In this document: positions 1 through 9,664 of the stretch, piece by piece
How positions within the stretch are numbered: position 1 is the stretch's first letter
Layout of the letters: every line of letters begins with the position of its first letter
Source of the DNA: Nyssa sinensis
Lineage: Eukaryota; Streptophyta; Magnoliopsida; Cornales; Nyssaceae
Reading direction: 5' to 3'
Assembly: GCA_008638375.1 (NCBI GenBank)
Contig: CM018051.1
Coordinates: 7,594,418-7,658,417 of the forward strand
DNA: 64,000 bases
Notes under the pieces: model-generated
Database searches by the model: none
Told to the model about the DNA's origin: nothing
What the model saw: only the letters and a program-made list of their open reading frames with translations
Made by a program: the position numbers and the translations under genes

Positions 1-711
1 TGAATTAAATGACAATCTTTTTATTATGAACTAAACACTTGTACAAAACTAAAGCATGTGACAAGTACTGAAGACACCTCACACTACACAATACAAAATG
101 CTACTGTCACTCACTTATACAAAGACAACAGTATACAAAATACTAAACTCAAGGAATACCTCAATAAACACTTGCTGGACAGACCTTGAAGATCTTGAAG
201 TGATTCAGGTGCAACCCTGTAGCAGGAAGGAAAAAAGGGGACAAAATTTCATTTAGTTAAACATACTCGTTCTAAACCGTGGTCTGCTGCATTTTGAAAC
301 AAGTGCAACCAAAACCTGAGTAAGTTGATGGTTTCTGAACCAATGAAAGTTGAGCAAGTAAGGCAATAACCCTGAAAATATAAGGGGAAATAATCATTAA
401 TCCTTCACATAATAGCGTGGAAAAATAACCATCTCAATGCACCCAAACAAAAAAGATCGCTGAGTAATCAAGATCTAGTATTTGCTTCTCATTTCCTGAT
501 ACAAAGTGGGGCATGCTGCCCCTTAAAAAAAAAGATCGGATATGGACATAAGAGTTGGGCTCTCACCTTAGTAATGTAATTGCTCTATCTTTATACCCTG
601 CTGCCAAGAGTTGGAGTGAAAGCTGTTTGGAGTATAATAAAACAGTGGCAGGATTGTCACATAAGGGTCAGTAGCACTGCAGCACCCAATACTATCAACA
701 TGGTGTTTCCA
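1..711. other. non-coding sequence downstream of the MULE transposase
   Basis: AT-rich DNA following the stop codon of the transposase frame. I see no open frame, RNA gene or terminal repeat here. It most likely is the 3' untranslated or subterminal part of the MULE. Confidence 0.5.
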
Positions 712-3324
712 TCAATTTGAAGGACCAATGCCTGCTTGGGGATGGTTACGAGTAGGACAAGAGCGACGATCGTGACCAGTTTGCCTACATATACCACAGT
801 GATTATGTGTAACAACTTCTCTGATGTCCATCTCGTTCCGAAGTCGTGATGACCTAGGACGACCCCTTCTCCTTAGAAGCGCGGGATTATGGCATACTCT
901 TGGACCAGATGGTGTATCCCAATAATCCTCATGGTAGAGTGGAAAAAATTGTGATTGCCATGTCCTTTCGTACGCGCCAATACTATAACATTCATCCACA
1001 AATTGATGAAAAGACACTCTCAAGTCTGCCATAACTGTGATTGCATGGGAACAAGGCATCTTATAAATATTCCACTTCCCACAACTGCAAGTGCTCGTAT
1101 GAAGATTAACCACTTGAGCATTACCCTTGGCTGTTAAAACCCTCATAATTCCAAGACCGGAGTTATATGGTGTTAACTTGTGACGTCCACCCTTTTCCTA
1201 GTTCCGACTAATCCTGGCTGCTGCGTAAGGAGTATAGGTATAGTTATTATTTACACCGTCCGAAGCTAATACCCGTCTTACATTGAAGTAGTAAACCACC
1301 CGCTCAAATATAAGCTCGACACATGCAGTGATAGGCAAGTTCCTTGCTCCCTTCAACACACCATTGAAGACCTCGGATATATTAGTCGTCCGCATCCCAT
1401 AGCGACGACCATCATCATGAGCAATAGTCCACTGATCTGGCGGAATATTCATCAAATATTCTCTCGCATCTTTATTCAGCTTGCCAATTTCTTCCATAAC
1501 TCGATCGAATTTTCGAATTTGATGAGTACTTCCGGCAATCCACACCAGTTTCTTCAAGTGTGCATTCTTAAACCTGCTGTTAAAATTGCTCTGAACATGT
1601 CGAAGGCAAAAACGATGATATGCGTGGGGCGGTTTCCATCTAGAATTAGAGGCATTAACAGCTGCAAGGATCCCGTTGTGTCTATCAGAAATCAAACAAA
1701 TACCTTCCCTATCCCGGATGACATAATCCTTCAAATGATCGAGGAACCAACTCCAACTACTGTAACTCTCCTCATCAACAACAGCAAATGCAAGTAGAAA
1801 GATTTGATTGTTTCCATCTGCTCCCATTGCAATTAGTAATTTCCCCTTATATCTCCCATATAAGAAGGTAGCATCTATACTAACAACCGTCCTACAGTGG
1901 CTAAACCCTTCAATTGATGGTTTGAATGCCCAAAAAATCTTATGTAATATCACAGAATCAGCTGATGAAGTATGGAAAGTCTGCCACTTCACGATTGTTC
2001 CATCATTATATTTTTTCAATGCACCCATAAATTTTGGCAAGAAATTGTAAGAGGACTCCCAATCTCCAAAAACCCTTGCCACGGTTTTTTGCTTCGCCAT
2101 CCAAGCCTTTTTATAAGAGACTTGGTAGTTAAATTTTTGCTGCACATAGTCTCTAATAACAGCTATTTTAAGAGATGGATCCGCTTTTACAAGCCCTTGG
2201 ATTTCAGCCCCAATCAATATAGAATTCAATTGCCTGTGATCCCTGTTTACACCAGGATATAAGCAAGTGTGAGGTCCTTCAAGCTTTGTTATTTCAAACC
2301 ACCCATGCTTCTTCCTCTTATAGGCACGCATTCTCCACTGGCAACCACACTCATCATGCATTTTACATCGTAGAGACCATATTTTTGAGTTTGTTTCCAC
2401 AACCTCATATTGTTGGTGTGTTCTGATGGAATACATTTGTATAGCATTTCTCAACTGATCCTTGTCAGCGAATATTAGACCCTTTGATAACTCATCCCTC
2501 ATCGGGTCCCATACATGGCCATGAAGTGAAGAGCTACTATCCAAGGTTTGATTAGGCAACTCTACAGTACTGAAAAACGGTGACATAGGCTCATACATTC
2601 GGGATTCTGCATGCATTCCATCAGAAGCTTGCCCTACTACGGCTTCTTCATCTTCCTCATCATCTTCACCCAACTCATCCATCATCCTTTCTTCCTCCTC
2701 CTCTGCCTCCTCGACTGAGTTGTGTGGACTGAGGTTTACGTCCACCCCTCTATAAGCCCAGGACGAATCATCCATCATAGCAACTTCTTGAACAACAGTT
2801 TCGCGATTCGGCATTGGATGCAACTGTTGTGTTCCATCATTATGAATTAAGTTTGACATATTTGACTGATGGGCCGGAAACTCCTCTATCATCGGTATAT
2901 TTTGTGATGCATCCCCATAGTCTTGTGTTAGCAATCTAGTGAATGGTCCTGCCACCTGACTGGTTCCCCAACCTTGGTTTCAATTCTCTATTTCCACATA
3001 CAAGTCGATACTACGTATTTGTTCACTCTCAAATATAGCACCAACCATTGCTTCAACAGTGTTATTGTCAAAAATTTCCAATGGCATATACTTTGTTATT
3101 TGTGGTCCCAATACTGATGGAAATCTGCAGGTCATTTTCAAGTGACATGAATTTCGATCCAACTGCAATGCATTACAGACGCAATCCACCATTTCACTGT
3201 AAGTAACGTTATGATTCACTCTTACACATGTTCTCGGAGTACGCATATCGTAAGAAAACCCTTCTTCCCCATAAAATGTGCTGCCCCCCAAGAATAGACA
3301 TACAGTTGCGCGTCTCCGTGCCAT
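712..3324 (-). pseudogene. MURA-like transposase with two in-frame stops
   Basis: One reading frame of about 871 codons is interrupted only by a TGA at 2980-2982 and a TAG at 1198-1200; the frame is the same on both sides of each stop. From the N-terminus I read: a roughly 110-residue domain starting at ATG 3324 that resembles the PB1/ubiquitin-like N-terminal region of many plant MULE proteins; a Glu/Asp-rich linker; a MuDR DNA-binding region with a CGCQWR-type motif; the MULE DDE transposase core with SIDATFLYGRYKG and, later, ISDRHNGI; then, after the second stop, a SWIM zinc finger (CSCGKW...PCSH) and a C-terminal CCHC knuckle (CGICRQTGHDRRSC). The enzyme would cut and move the element in the nucleus. 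The stops make this copy inactive unless they are read through, but it is otherwise almost intact, suggesting recent decay. Confidence 0.85.
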
Positions 3325-4309
3325 TTATAACCTCCAATCTAGAATGAAAAAATTTAGTCAATTTAAAATTTTCAGCAATACATACAAACCACAAATATGT
3401 AAGTAATTGACAAAAAAAATACACCACTCATACAACAACTCAAACAGTAGCCTAAAACTTCAGCAACCAGCCCAAAAAAATCATCCATAAAGCAGCCAAA
3501 AACTTTACAAAACAACCTTTAAAGGGCATCAACATAACATCATTTATTCTCACTAATATACAGAAATTATATTCCAATTGGTAATAACTTTACACAAATA
3601 AATTTATTGATTCAAGATTTTTTTTTTTTTTCTGAAGGTTCTCCATCTAACTAAATTAACAAGTAATTTTTTTACATGTTTACCAAAATTCAAAAGAAAG
3701 ATATTTAAAACTCATATATTTAAAATCCCTAGATTTTCAAAATCTGTTGTTTGGGATTAATTTTTTTTTTTTTTAAAATAAACCTCTGTATTTATTTGTT
3801 AAGCTAAAATGCATATTTATTTGGCAATCTATACCTGTATCTCTAGAAGAATAAAGCAGCAAACCAGGTGCCTTTAGAACCAGGAGCTGCACAAAGGTAA
3901 TAACCAGCTGCCGTAAGGGATGTCTGCAAGATTGCCATAACAGATCTGTGAATATTCAATTTGAAAATTAATAGAAATAGAGAGGTTCAATGTATGTACC
4001 TGTAATTTCAGTATGAAAGTAGTCTAACAGCAATTTTGATGCCTAAACCCGAACTGGCTTCTGCCTTTGTGAGATGAACTGAGAGATTCAGATCAAAAAC
4101 CGTCAAACAGAACGGAGTGAGAGTGAAAGAATTCAGTCTCACCGGATGGACTTCAGCCAACTAGACTAGGAAGACTTCAGATCCACTTGAGCTACTATTC
4201 CTTCTATGTAGATCAGGAAAAACGGAAGAGAGAAAGACTGGCTCCAAGAGGAAAAACGGAAGAGAAAGACGGAAGAGAGCTACTGTCTCGTGGGTATATC
4301 AACATAAAA
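3325..4309. other. MULE 5' non-coding region
   Basis: AT-rich DNA upstream of the transposase start, with long A/T runs (about 3620-3632 and 3762-3774). No conserved ORF is visible. It may hold the transposase promoter and leader; I could not pick out a convincing TATA box. Confidence 0.45.
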
Positions 4310-4490
4310 GCGTAGAAGCTTATTACGCCTTTAAAAGGCGTATTAGTTTACTACGCCTTTAAAAGGCGTGTGAAACTAATACGCCTTTTAAAAGCGTAGT
4401 AGATTAATACGCCTTTTAAAAGCGTAATACTCTTATACGCTTTATAAACGAGAGGGCCAAAAGCGTATAAGATTTATACGCTTTTCAAAA
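4310..4490. repeat. cluster of ACGCcttt/aaaGGCGT palindromes
   Basis: Five or more imperfect palindromes of the form ACGCCTTTaAAAGGCGT occur roughly every 26-31 bases, beginning near 4325, 4353, 4379, 4410 and 4436; later units degrade to ACGCTTTT. The cluster lies between the MULE coding region and its presumed right end and is absent from the left flank of the second block copy, so it belongs to the inserted element. Repeated subterminal motifs are typical transposase-binding sites in cut-and-paste elements; that role is inferred. Confidence 0.7.
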
Positions 4491-4573
4491 GTACCTGGGT
4501 CCGAAAATTAAGTTGAAAAGTGCTTGGGTCGGGTCAATATTTTTTAAAAGTACCCGGGTCGGGTCAAAAATTC
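4491..4573. repeat. GGGTCGGGTCAA repeats at presumed MULE right end
   Basis: Three related stretches ending in a GGGTC-type motif, two of them with the full GGGTCGGGTCAA and preceded by AAAAGTRCYYGG or AAAAGTGCTTGG, lie just before the shared block starts. They may form the terminal region of the MULE. No partner is available in the window to prove a terminal inverted repeat. Confidence 0.45.
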
Positions 4574-4710
4574 TACTTGATTGACTAAGTAAATTATTGA
4601 AAAAAGTTGGTCATTTTAGTCTTTTGACAGAAAAAGAGCCACCGGTTCAATCTTTCTTTCAAGTCACACTTCCAATCACATACTTGGCATTTTTCATGAA
4701 CAATAGAACT

Positions 4711-4732
4711 CTCTCTCTCTCTCTATATATAT
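4711..4732. repeat. (CT)n-(TA)n microsatellite
   Basis: A CT run passes into a TA run. The second copy (about 41071-41106) has a longer TA part, so this is a length-variable site between the blocks. Confidence 0.8.
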
Positions 4733-5232
4733 ATTTCTTGTTTTTTAATGAACCGAACCGCGATACTGACCCGTTCAAGTCCAATCGAGTCCCCGGTTTC
4801 ACGCGGGTTTTATCTGTTTTTGACACGAGGTTGTAAGGCAGATCACGGACGATACGATACTTCGAAAAATTTATAAGCACATCTATAGATCGATACGTTA
4901 GTTGACGTATCAATTGTAATTTATATAAATAAATAAATAATAAACGCATTAAAAAATTTAAAAAAAAAAAAAACTTTGTCAAATTGAACTGGGTTTTCTT
5001 AACTTATCTTTCTCAGTACTGAACAATCATAGTTTCATTTTCAGGTAATGAATTCATCACAACAATCATAGCAACACCAACAGGTAAGAACAAAAAGATC
5101 CGTTTACGATCCGACAACCAAAAGGGGTTGGAGGATAGTTTCGACTAATTACTAAAAACAAAAACATCCAACATGAAAGAGCACAAACAAGTGATCACAT
5201 AACTGAAGTGGCAGCCAAGTACGATGATGCTT

Positions 5233-5451
5233 TTAAGTTTCTGCTTTTTCACGGCGGCAGAGAAACATGTGGAAGATACACTGGCAGGCGAGCTTCGACT
5301 TATGGAAGAAGCCTGAGAAGATCCGACGTTTGACAGCCCCTCGAACAGGAGTCTCGAAGCGGCACATTTTGCTTTTGTCGCTCTTGCCTAAAGTTGCGTT
5401 TTTTGAATTTGATTTGAGCTTCATGGATTTCCCCATTGCAGTCTTGTCCAT
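5233..5451 (-). CDS. small basic 72-aa ORF of unknown function, copy 1
   Basis: ATG at 5451 to TAA at 5233. The product is Lys/Arg-rich and ends in a Cys-containing segment (ACQCIFHMFLC) followed by charged residues; no signal peptide or known domain is recognised. A TATA box lies about 130 bases upstream on the same strand (5581-5588), followed by a CT-rich leader, which together look like a small plant gene. The second copy (41605-41823) differs by one base in 219, giving one Ala to Ser change. It lies outside the copia and CACTA elements. It could instead be a chance ORF or the end of a longer spliced gene, since no homologue is recognised. Confidence 0.4.
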   Translation of the reverse strand: MDKTAMGKSMKLKSNSKNATLGKSDKSKMCRFETPVRGAVKRRIFSGFFHKSKLACQCIFHMFLCRREKAET

Positions 5452-5580
5452 ATATATCTGGGTAAGGAATTGAGGATGTTTCAGATGGAGAAGCAGCTCT
5501 TCTCGCCTGCTGTAGAGAGAGGGTTTTGGAGGAGTAGGGAGCTGAGAGAGAGGTAAGGAGGAGAGGGTGCGTTGGTGCCG

Positions 5581-5588
5581 TATATATA
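5581..5588 (-). promoter_or_regulatory. TATA box upstream of small ORF, copy 1
   Basis: TATATATA, reading toward the 72-codon ORF, is followed by pyrimidine-rich leader DNA typical of plant transcription starts. GCGTTGGT repeats flank it; copy 2 has one more unit. Confidence 0.45.
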
Positions 5589-5819
5589 GATTGGTGCGTT
5601 GGTGCGTTGGGAACTTGGGGGTAACTTCCGCGAAGCTTCCTTCATGGATGGAAGAAAGTAAAAGTGTGAAGTCAATGCCGATGACTAAACTGGATCACAA
5701 AGTGTGTGAAAACGAGAAATTTATATTTAATCCATTTTAATTTTTTTATGGACAATATTTCATCTTTTGTGTTAGCAGTATGTACTGTGTTGCACTTGAT
5801 TATGTCTCCTATATATTTC

Positions 5820-6275
5820 ACTATTTTAATATGATAATTTTAGTAGTAATTAAAAATAAAAGTGGAGTTCTTTTAATTAAGAAATTCTGCGTGGTTCAAC
5901 TGTTGATTTCTTATTTCTTTTTTTATATTTTAGTAGAAATTATAAATAAAAATGAAGGTCTTTTAATTAAAAAATTCGATGCGATTAAACTGTTGAATTC
6001 TTAACTCTTCTTTTTATATTTTAATATTTTAATATGATAATTTTAATAGATATTAAAAATAAAAATGAAGTTATTATAATTTGAAAATTTTACGTGATTA
6101 ATTTGTTGAATTGATGACTTTTTCTTTACATTTTAGTATTTTAATATGATAATTTTTAAAAAAATTTAAAAATAAAAATAAAGCTCCTTTAATTAAAAAA
6201 TTCTACGTCAATAAACTGTTGAATTCACGACTCTTCCTTTATATTTTAGTATTTTAATATGACAATTTTAGTAAA
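5820..6275. repeat. degenerate AT-rich tandem repeat, copy 1
   Basis: About four diverged units of roughly 100-120 bases share the string ATTTTAATATGATAATTTT, then an AAAATAAA...TTTTAATTAA stretch, then AACTGTTGAATTC. The same array occurs at about 42200-42655. It explains the short ORFs in this stretch. Confidence 0.7.
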
Positions 6276-6508
6276 ACAATTATACTTTTGCAAGTTGGGA
6301 GTTGGATAACCCAACAATTAATTGGAAAATCATTGACTTGTCCCTTTTCTTGACTTGGAAATGCTAGTACTAATAGGTGGGATCAGGATGATCCTCTCCC
6401 ATGCCATCTTTGGACAGACAAACGCGCTGCAGTGGCATTCAACCCATCAACTGGCTTGATTTTATATCCCTCTTTCGCTTTTTGTATCTTTCGTTTCGTT
6501 TTCTGGCT

Positions 6509-6781
6509 TGAAAAATGAAAGAAGAATTCATTCAACTTACTCTTATATTTAAAATAGCACGTGTACAAAATTTATAGAGACTAGAGTACATAAGCCTATA
6601 ATTAATACACCATCCATATGAAATGTACCATACATATATCACCCATAAATACATACATGAACCCAAAATATAAATAAAGACATACATGCTTAATACTATA
6701 AATGCATGAACATAATAATAATAAAAAACTTCAACAAAACTTAAAAGACAAGACTCCAAAAGTCAAGTTTAATATTCAGCA
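6509..6781 (-). repeat. truncated 3' LTR of copia element A, copy 1
   Basis: Matches the complete LTR at 58731-59067 from GAAAAATG to the end, with many substitutions and a deletion of about 28 bases. The first 50 or so bases of the right-hand LTR, including its TGTTGG end, have no counterpart, so the U5 end is missing. The other end is marked by a polypurine tract at 6782-6789 (AAGGGGGG on the minus strand). Confidence 0.75.
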
Positions 6782-8800
6782 CCCCCCTTAAAACTTAATC
6801 TTTCTTGATAACTCCAAGCAATGTCCGAAGCTTGTGAAAAATATCATATTTGAGAGGCTTTGTGAATATGTCTGCAATCTAATCTTGGGACTTCACAAAC
6901 TCCAGCGTACTTCCTTCTTTGTATCAATATGCTTACTTCGATTATGAAACACTAAATTTTTGGCTAGTGCTATTGCCGATTTGTTGTCAATAAAAATTTT
7001 CGTTGCTTCCTTTTGTTCCAATCGAAACTTCTTCATCCAATTTCTAAGGCAAATTGCATAGCATGTGCATAACGTAGCAACAACATGCTCGGCTTCACAA
7101 GTTGATAGTGCCACTATTGGTTGCTTCTTTAAACTCTATGTAAAAGCGTTATTTCCCAAGTAGAAAACAAAGCCCGTAGTGCTTTTTCGATTATCCAAAC
7201 TTCCAGCCCAGCCACTATCACAATATCCAGCAAGTTTAAACTCATCAGAAAATGAGTAGAATAGGCCAAAGTCAAGTGTGCCCTTAATATACCGAAGTAT
7301 TCTTTTGGCGGCCTTGAGATGAATTGTGGTAGGTGTTTCCATAAATCGACTGACTAAACCAACACCAAATAGAATATATGGCCTTGTACATGTCAAGTAT
7401 CACAGACTTCCAACTAGGCTTTTGCAAACAGTTGCATCAATATTTTCACCATCTTCATGCTTTGACAGTTTAACTCCACATTCCACAAGGGTGTTTACAA
7501 GCTTGCAGTCACTCATCTTAAATCTCTTGAGAATTTCTTTTGCATAATTCTCTTGAGAAATAAATATCCCTTCCTCCATTTGCTTCACTTCAATGCCAAG
7601 GTAATAAGCCATCATTCCAATATCAGTCATATCAAATTCTTGTATCATGACTTCCTTAAATTCTTTAAACATATTTGGATTATTGCCTGTAAAAATTAAA
7701 CCATCCACATGCATACAAACCACCAAAATATCTCTATTTTCATGTATCTTAGCATAAAGAACATGATCATGAGGGCATCTAGAAAAACCATGTTCAATAA
7801 AGTATTTGTCAATTCTGTTGTTCCATGCTCTTGGTCCTTACTTTAAGCCATACAAGGCTTTTCTCAGCTTAATAACTTTATCTTCACGGCCTTTAATCAT
7901 ATACTACATGGGTTGTTCAATATACACTTCTTCTTCAAGAAATCCGTTCAAAAAAGTAGATTCGACATCCATTTGATAAACCTTCGACTTATTCTCTGCT
8001 GTAAGAGTAAGTATCAATCGTATAGTTTCTAAACGAACCACAGGCGTAAATACCTCTTCATAGTCAATTCCAGCACGTTGACTATAACCTTTAGCAACTA
8101 ACTTTGCTTTATATCTTTCCACATCTCCTTTGACATTCTTCTTCACTTTATACACCCATTTTACTCCAACGGCCTTTTGTCATTTGGGTAAAGTTGTTAG
8201 CTCCCATGTTTCATTCTTTTCAATGGCTTTGATCTCTCCATCCATAGCTTTTCTCTGTTTTTCTTCTTGTTGAGCTTCTTCAAAATTCACAAGTTCAAAA
8301 TCAGCAAAGAAACAAAATAAGTTCAATGGTTCATTTTCTTCATAAATATCTTTGAGGCTTTAGAAACGAGCCCCTCTCTCACTTGAGCTCTCTTTTGATG
8401 ATGATGATTCATGATGAGAAGAAGATGCTTATGATAGAGGTGTAGTTGGTTATTGTGATGCTTCAATAAGTTCTTGTGGTGCCTCAACCATTGATTGCTC
8501 TTCTTCAAAAATAGGAAAGAAATCAAATTTTTTCCCTTCTTAAGTATTCGATTCCCACATGTCTTCTTCATTAAATTTCAAATCTCGACTGACAATAGTC
8601 TTCCCAGTGATGTGATTGTAGAGCTTATAACCATTGGAGCTTGCATCATAATCAATAAAAATATATTTTTCACTCTTATAATTTAACTTTGACCTTTCTT
8701 GATCTGGAACATGCACAAATGCAATGCTCCCAAATATACGCAAATGTGAGACATTGATCTTCTTTCCACTCCAAGCTTTTTGTGGTGTCATGTTTGCTAC
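6782..8800 (-). pseudogene. Ty1/copia element A pol, 3' part, copy 1
   Basis: Broken polyprotein of a Tnt1-like copia element. From right to left: integrase C-terminal part (8540-8800, with HLRIFGS and FIDYD), an acidic/His-rich linker, reverse transcriptase (about 7136-8155, with ERYKAKLVAKGYSQ, VYQMDVESTFLNG and ALYGLK) and RNase H (about 6893-7114, with ALSTCEAEH and NRSKHIDTK). Frameshifts and stops separate the parts; the residue after ALYGLK is a stop where Gln is usual. The catalytic YVDD box reads HVDG at 7700-7711, so the reverse transcriptase is dead. The 5' half of the element is absent because the sequence enters a CACTA insertion at 8801 and then the N gap. Confidence 0.9.
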
Positions 8801-8810
8801 CACTACAAGA

Positions 8811-9215
8811 AAAGGCACTATTAGCGACGCACGTGTGGGAAAATGCGTCGCTAATGATATTTTGCGACGCACACCTGCGCGTCGCTAACGTCGCCACAAA
8901 TATTGGCGTCGCTAATAGTATTGGCAACGCACACACCTCTGAGCGTCGCTAAAAGAAACTATTAGCGACGTACAAATGGTGTCGCTAATAATTGAGAATG
9001 GGCGTCGCAAATAATATAAATAGAGTCAAGAGCGTCGCTAAAAGATATTATTAGCGACGCACACTTGGTCGTCGCTAATACTATCTTTTAGCGACGCTCC
9101 AAGTGTGCGTCGCTAAAAGGTACTATTAGCGACACACAGAGTGCGTCGCTAATAGTGAATTAACATTGTTATTTCTTTACTTTTAGTGATGCCTTTCTGT
9201 GCATCGCTAAAGGTT
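8811..9215. repeat. CACTA 3' subterminal repeats, copy 1
   Basis: Many copies of TTAGCGACGCAC in both orientations fill this stretch. Two of them form an exact 18-base inverted repeat (9051-9068 and 9099-9116) around a 30-base loop. In En/Spm such clusters bind the element's own TNPA protein; the same role is inferred here. Confidence 0.88.
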
Positions 9216-9664
9216 TTTTTTTTTGCCCGTTTTCCAACCATGTTTGCTTTGTTTTCTTTGTTGTTTTATTCCTGTTTAAACCTGTATCAATCATCTTGAT
9301 ATACAATAAAATCCAAACATTCTGAAATGAATATATTAAAAAAGAAAAATACATTCAGATATATATATATTATACTAATTGCGTACATTTGTAAAAGTAC
9401 AATTTAACAATAAATAGAAAAATAAAAAATTGTCTCAAAACATATAACTACAAATGTCCATGAAAAGAAAAAAAAAAACAAATAAAAATAATAAATCCCG
9501 ATGCAAAACATAAAGACGGCGGTGCAATAATCCCGATCAATCTGAAAGAAAGATCAAATGGTATATATTACAACAATTATTAAATATATATGAAATATAG
9601 AATGTGAATAGTTTAATTTTTTTTTTTTTTTTGCATACATAAATAATAAGAACGACATAAAGTA
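9216..9664. other. AT-rich non-coding spacer within CACTA copy 1
   Basis: Poly-A/T rich DNA between the subterminal repeats and the satellite. I see no gene. The counterpart is at about 45596-46047 with small length differences in the A/T runs. Confidence 0.6.

Larger units (their letters stand above)
1..4573 (-). mobile_element. Mutator-like element (MULE), left end outside window
   Basis: A MURA-type transposase reading frame on the minus strand (712-3324) is followed to the right by non-coding DNA and a cluster of short repeated palindromes (4310-4490), as expected for the 5' subterminal part of a MULE. The right limit is set where sequence shared with the second copy of the duplicated block begins (4574). 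I found no matching inverted terminal repeat in the first 700 bases, so the 3' end probably lies left of the window and the target duplication cannot be checked. The superfamily call is firm; the boundary is inferred. Confidence 0.75.
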
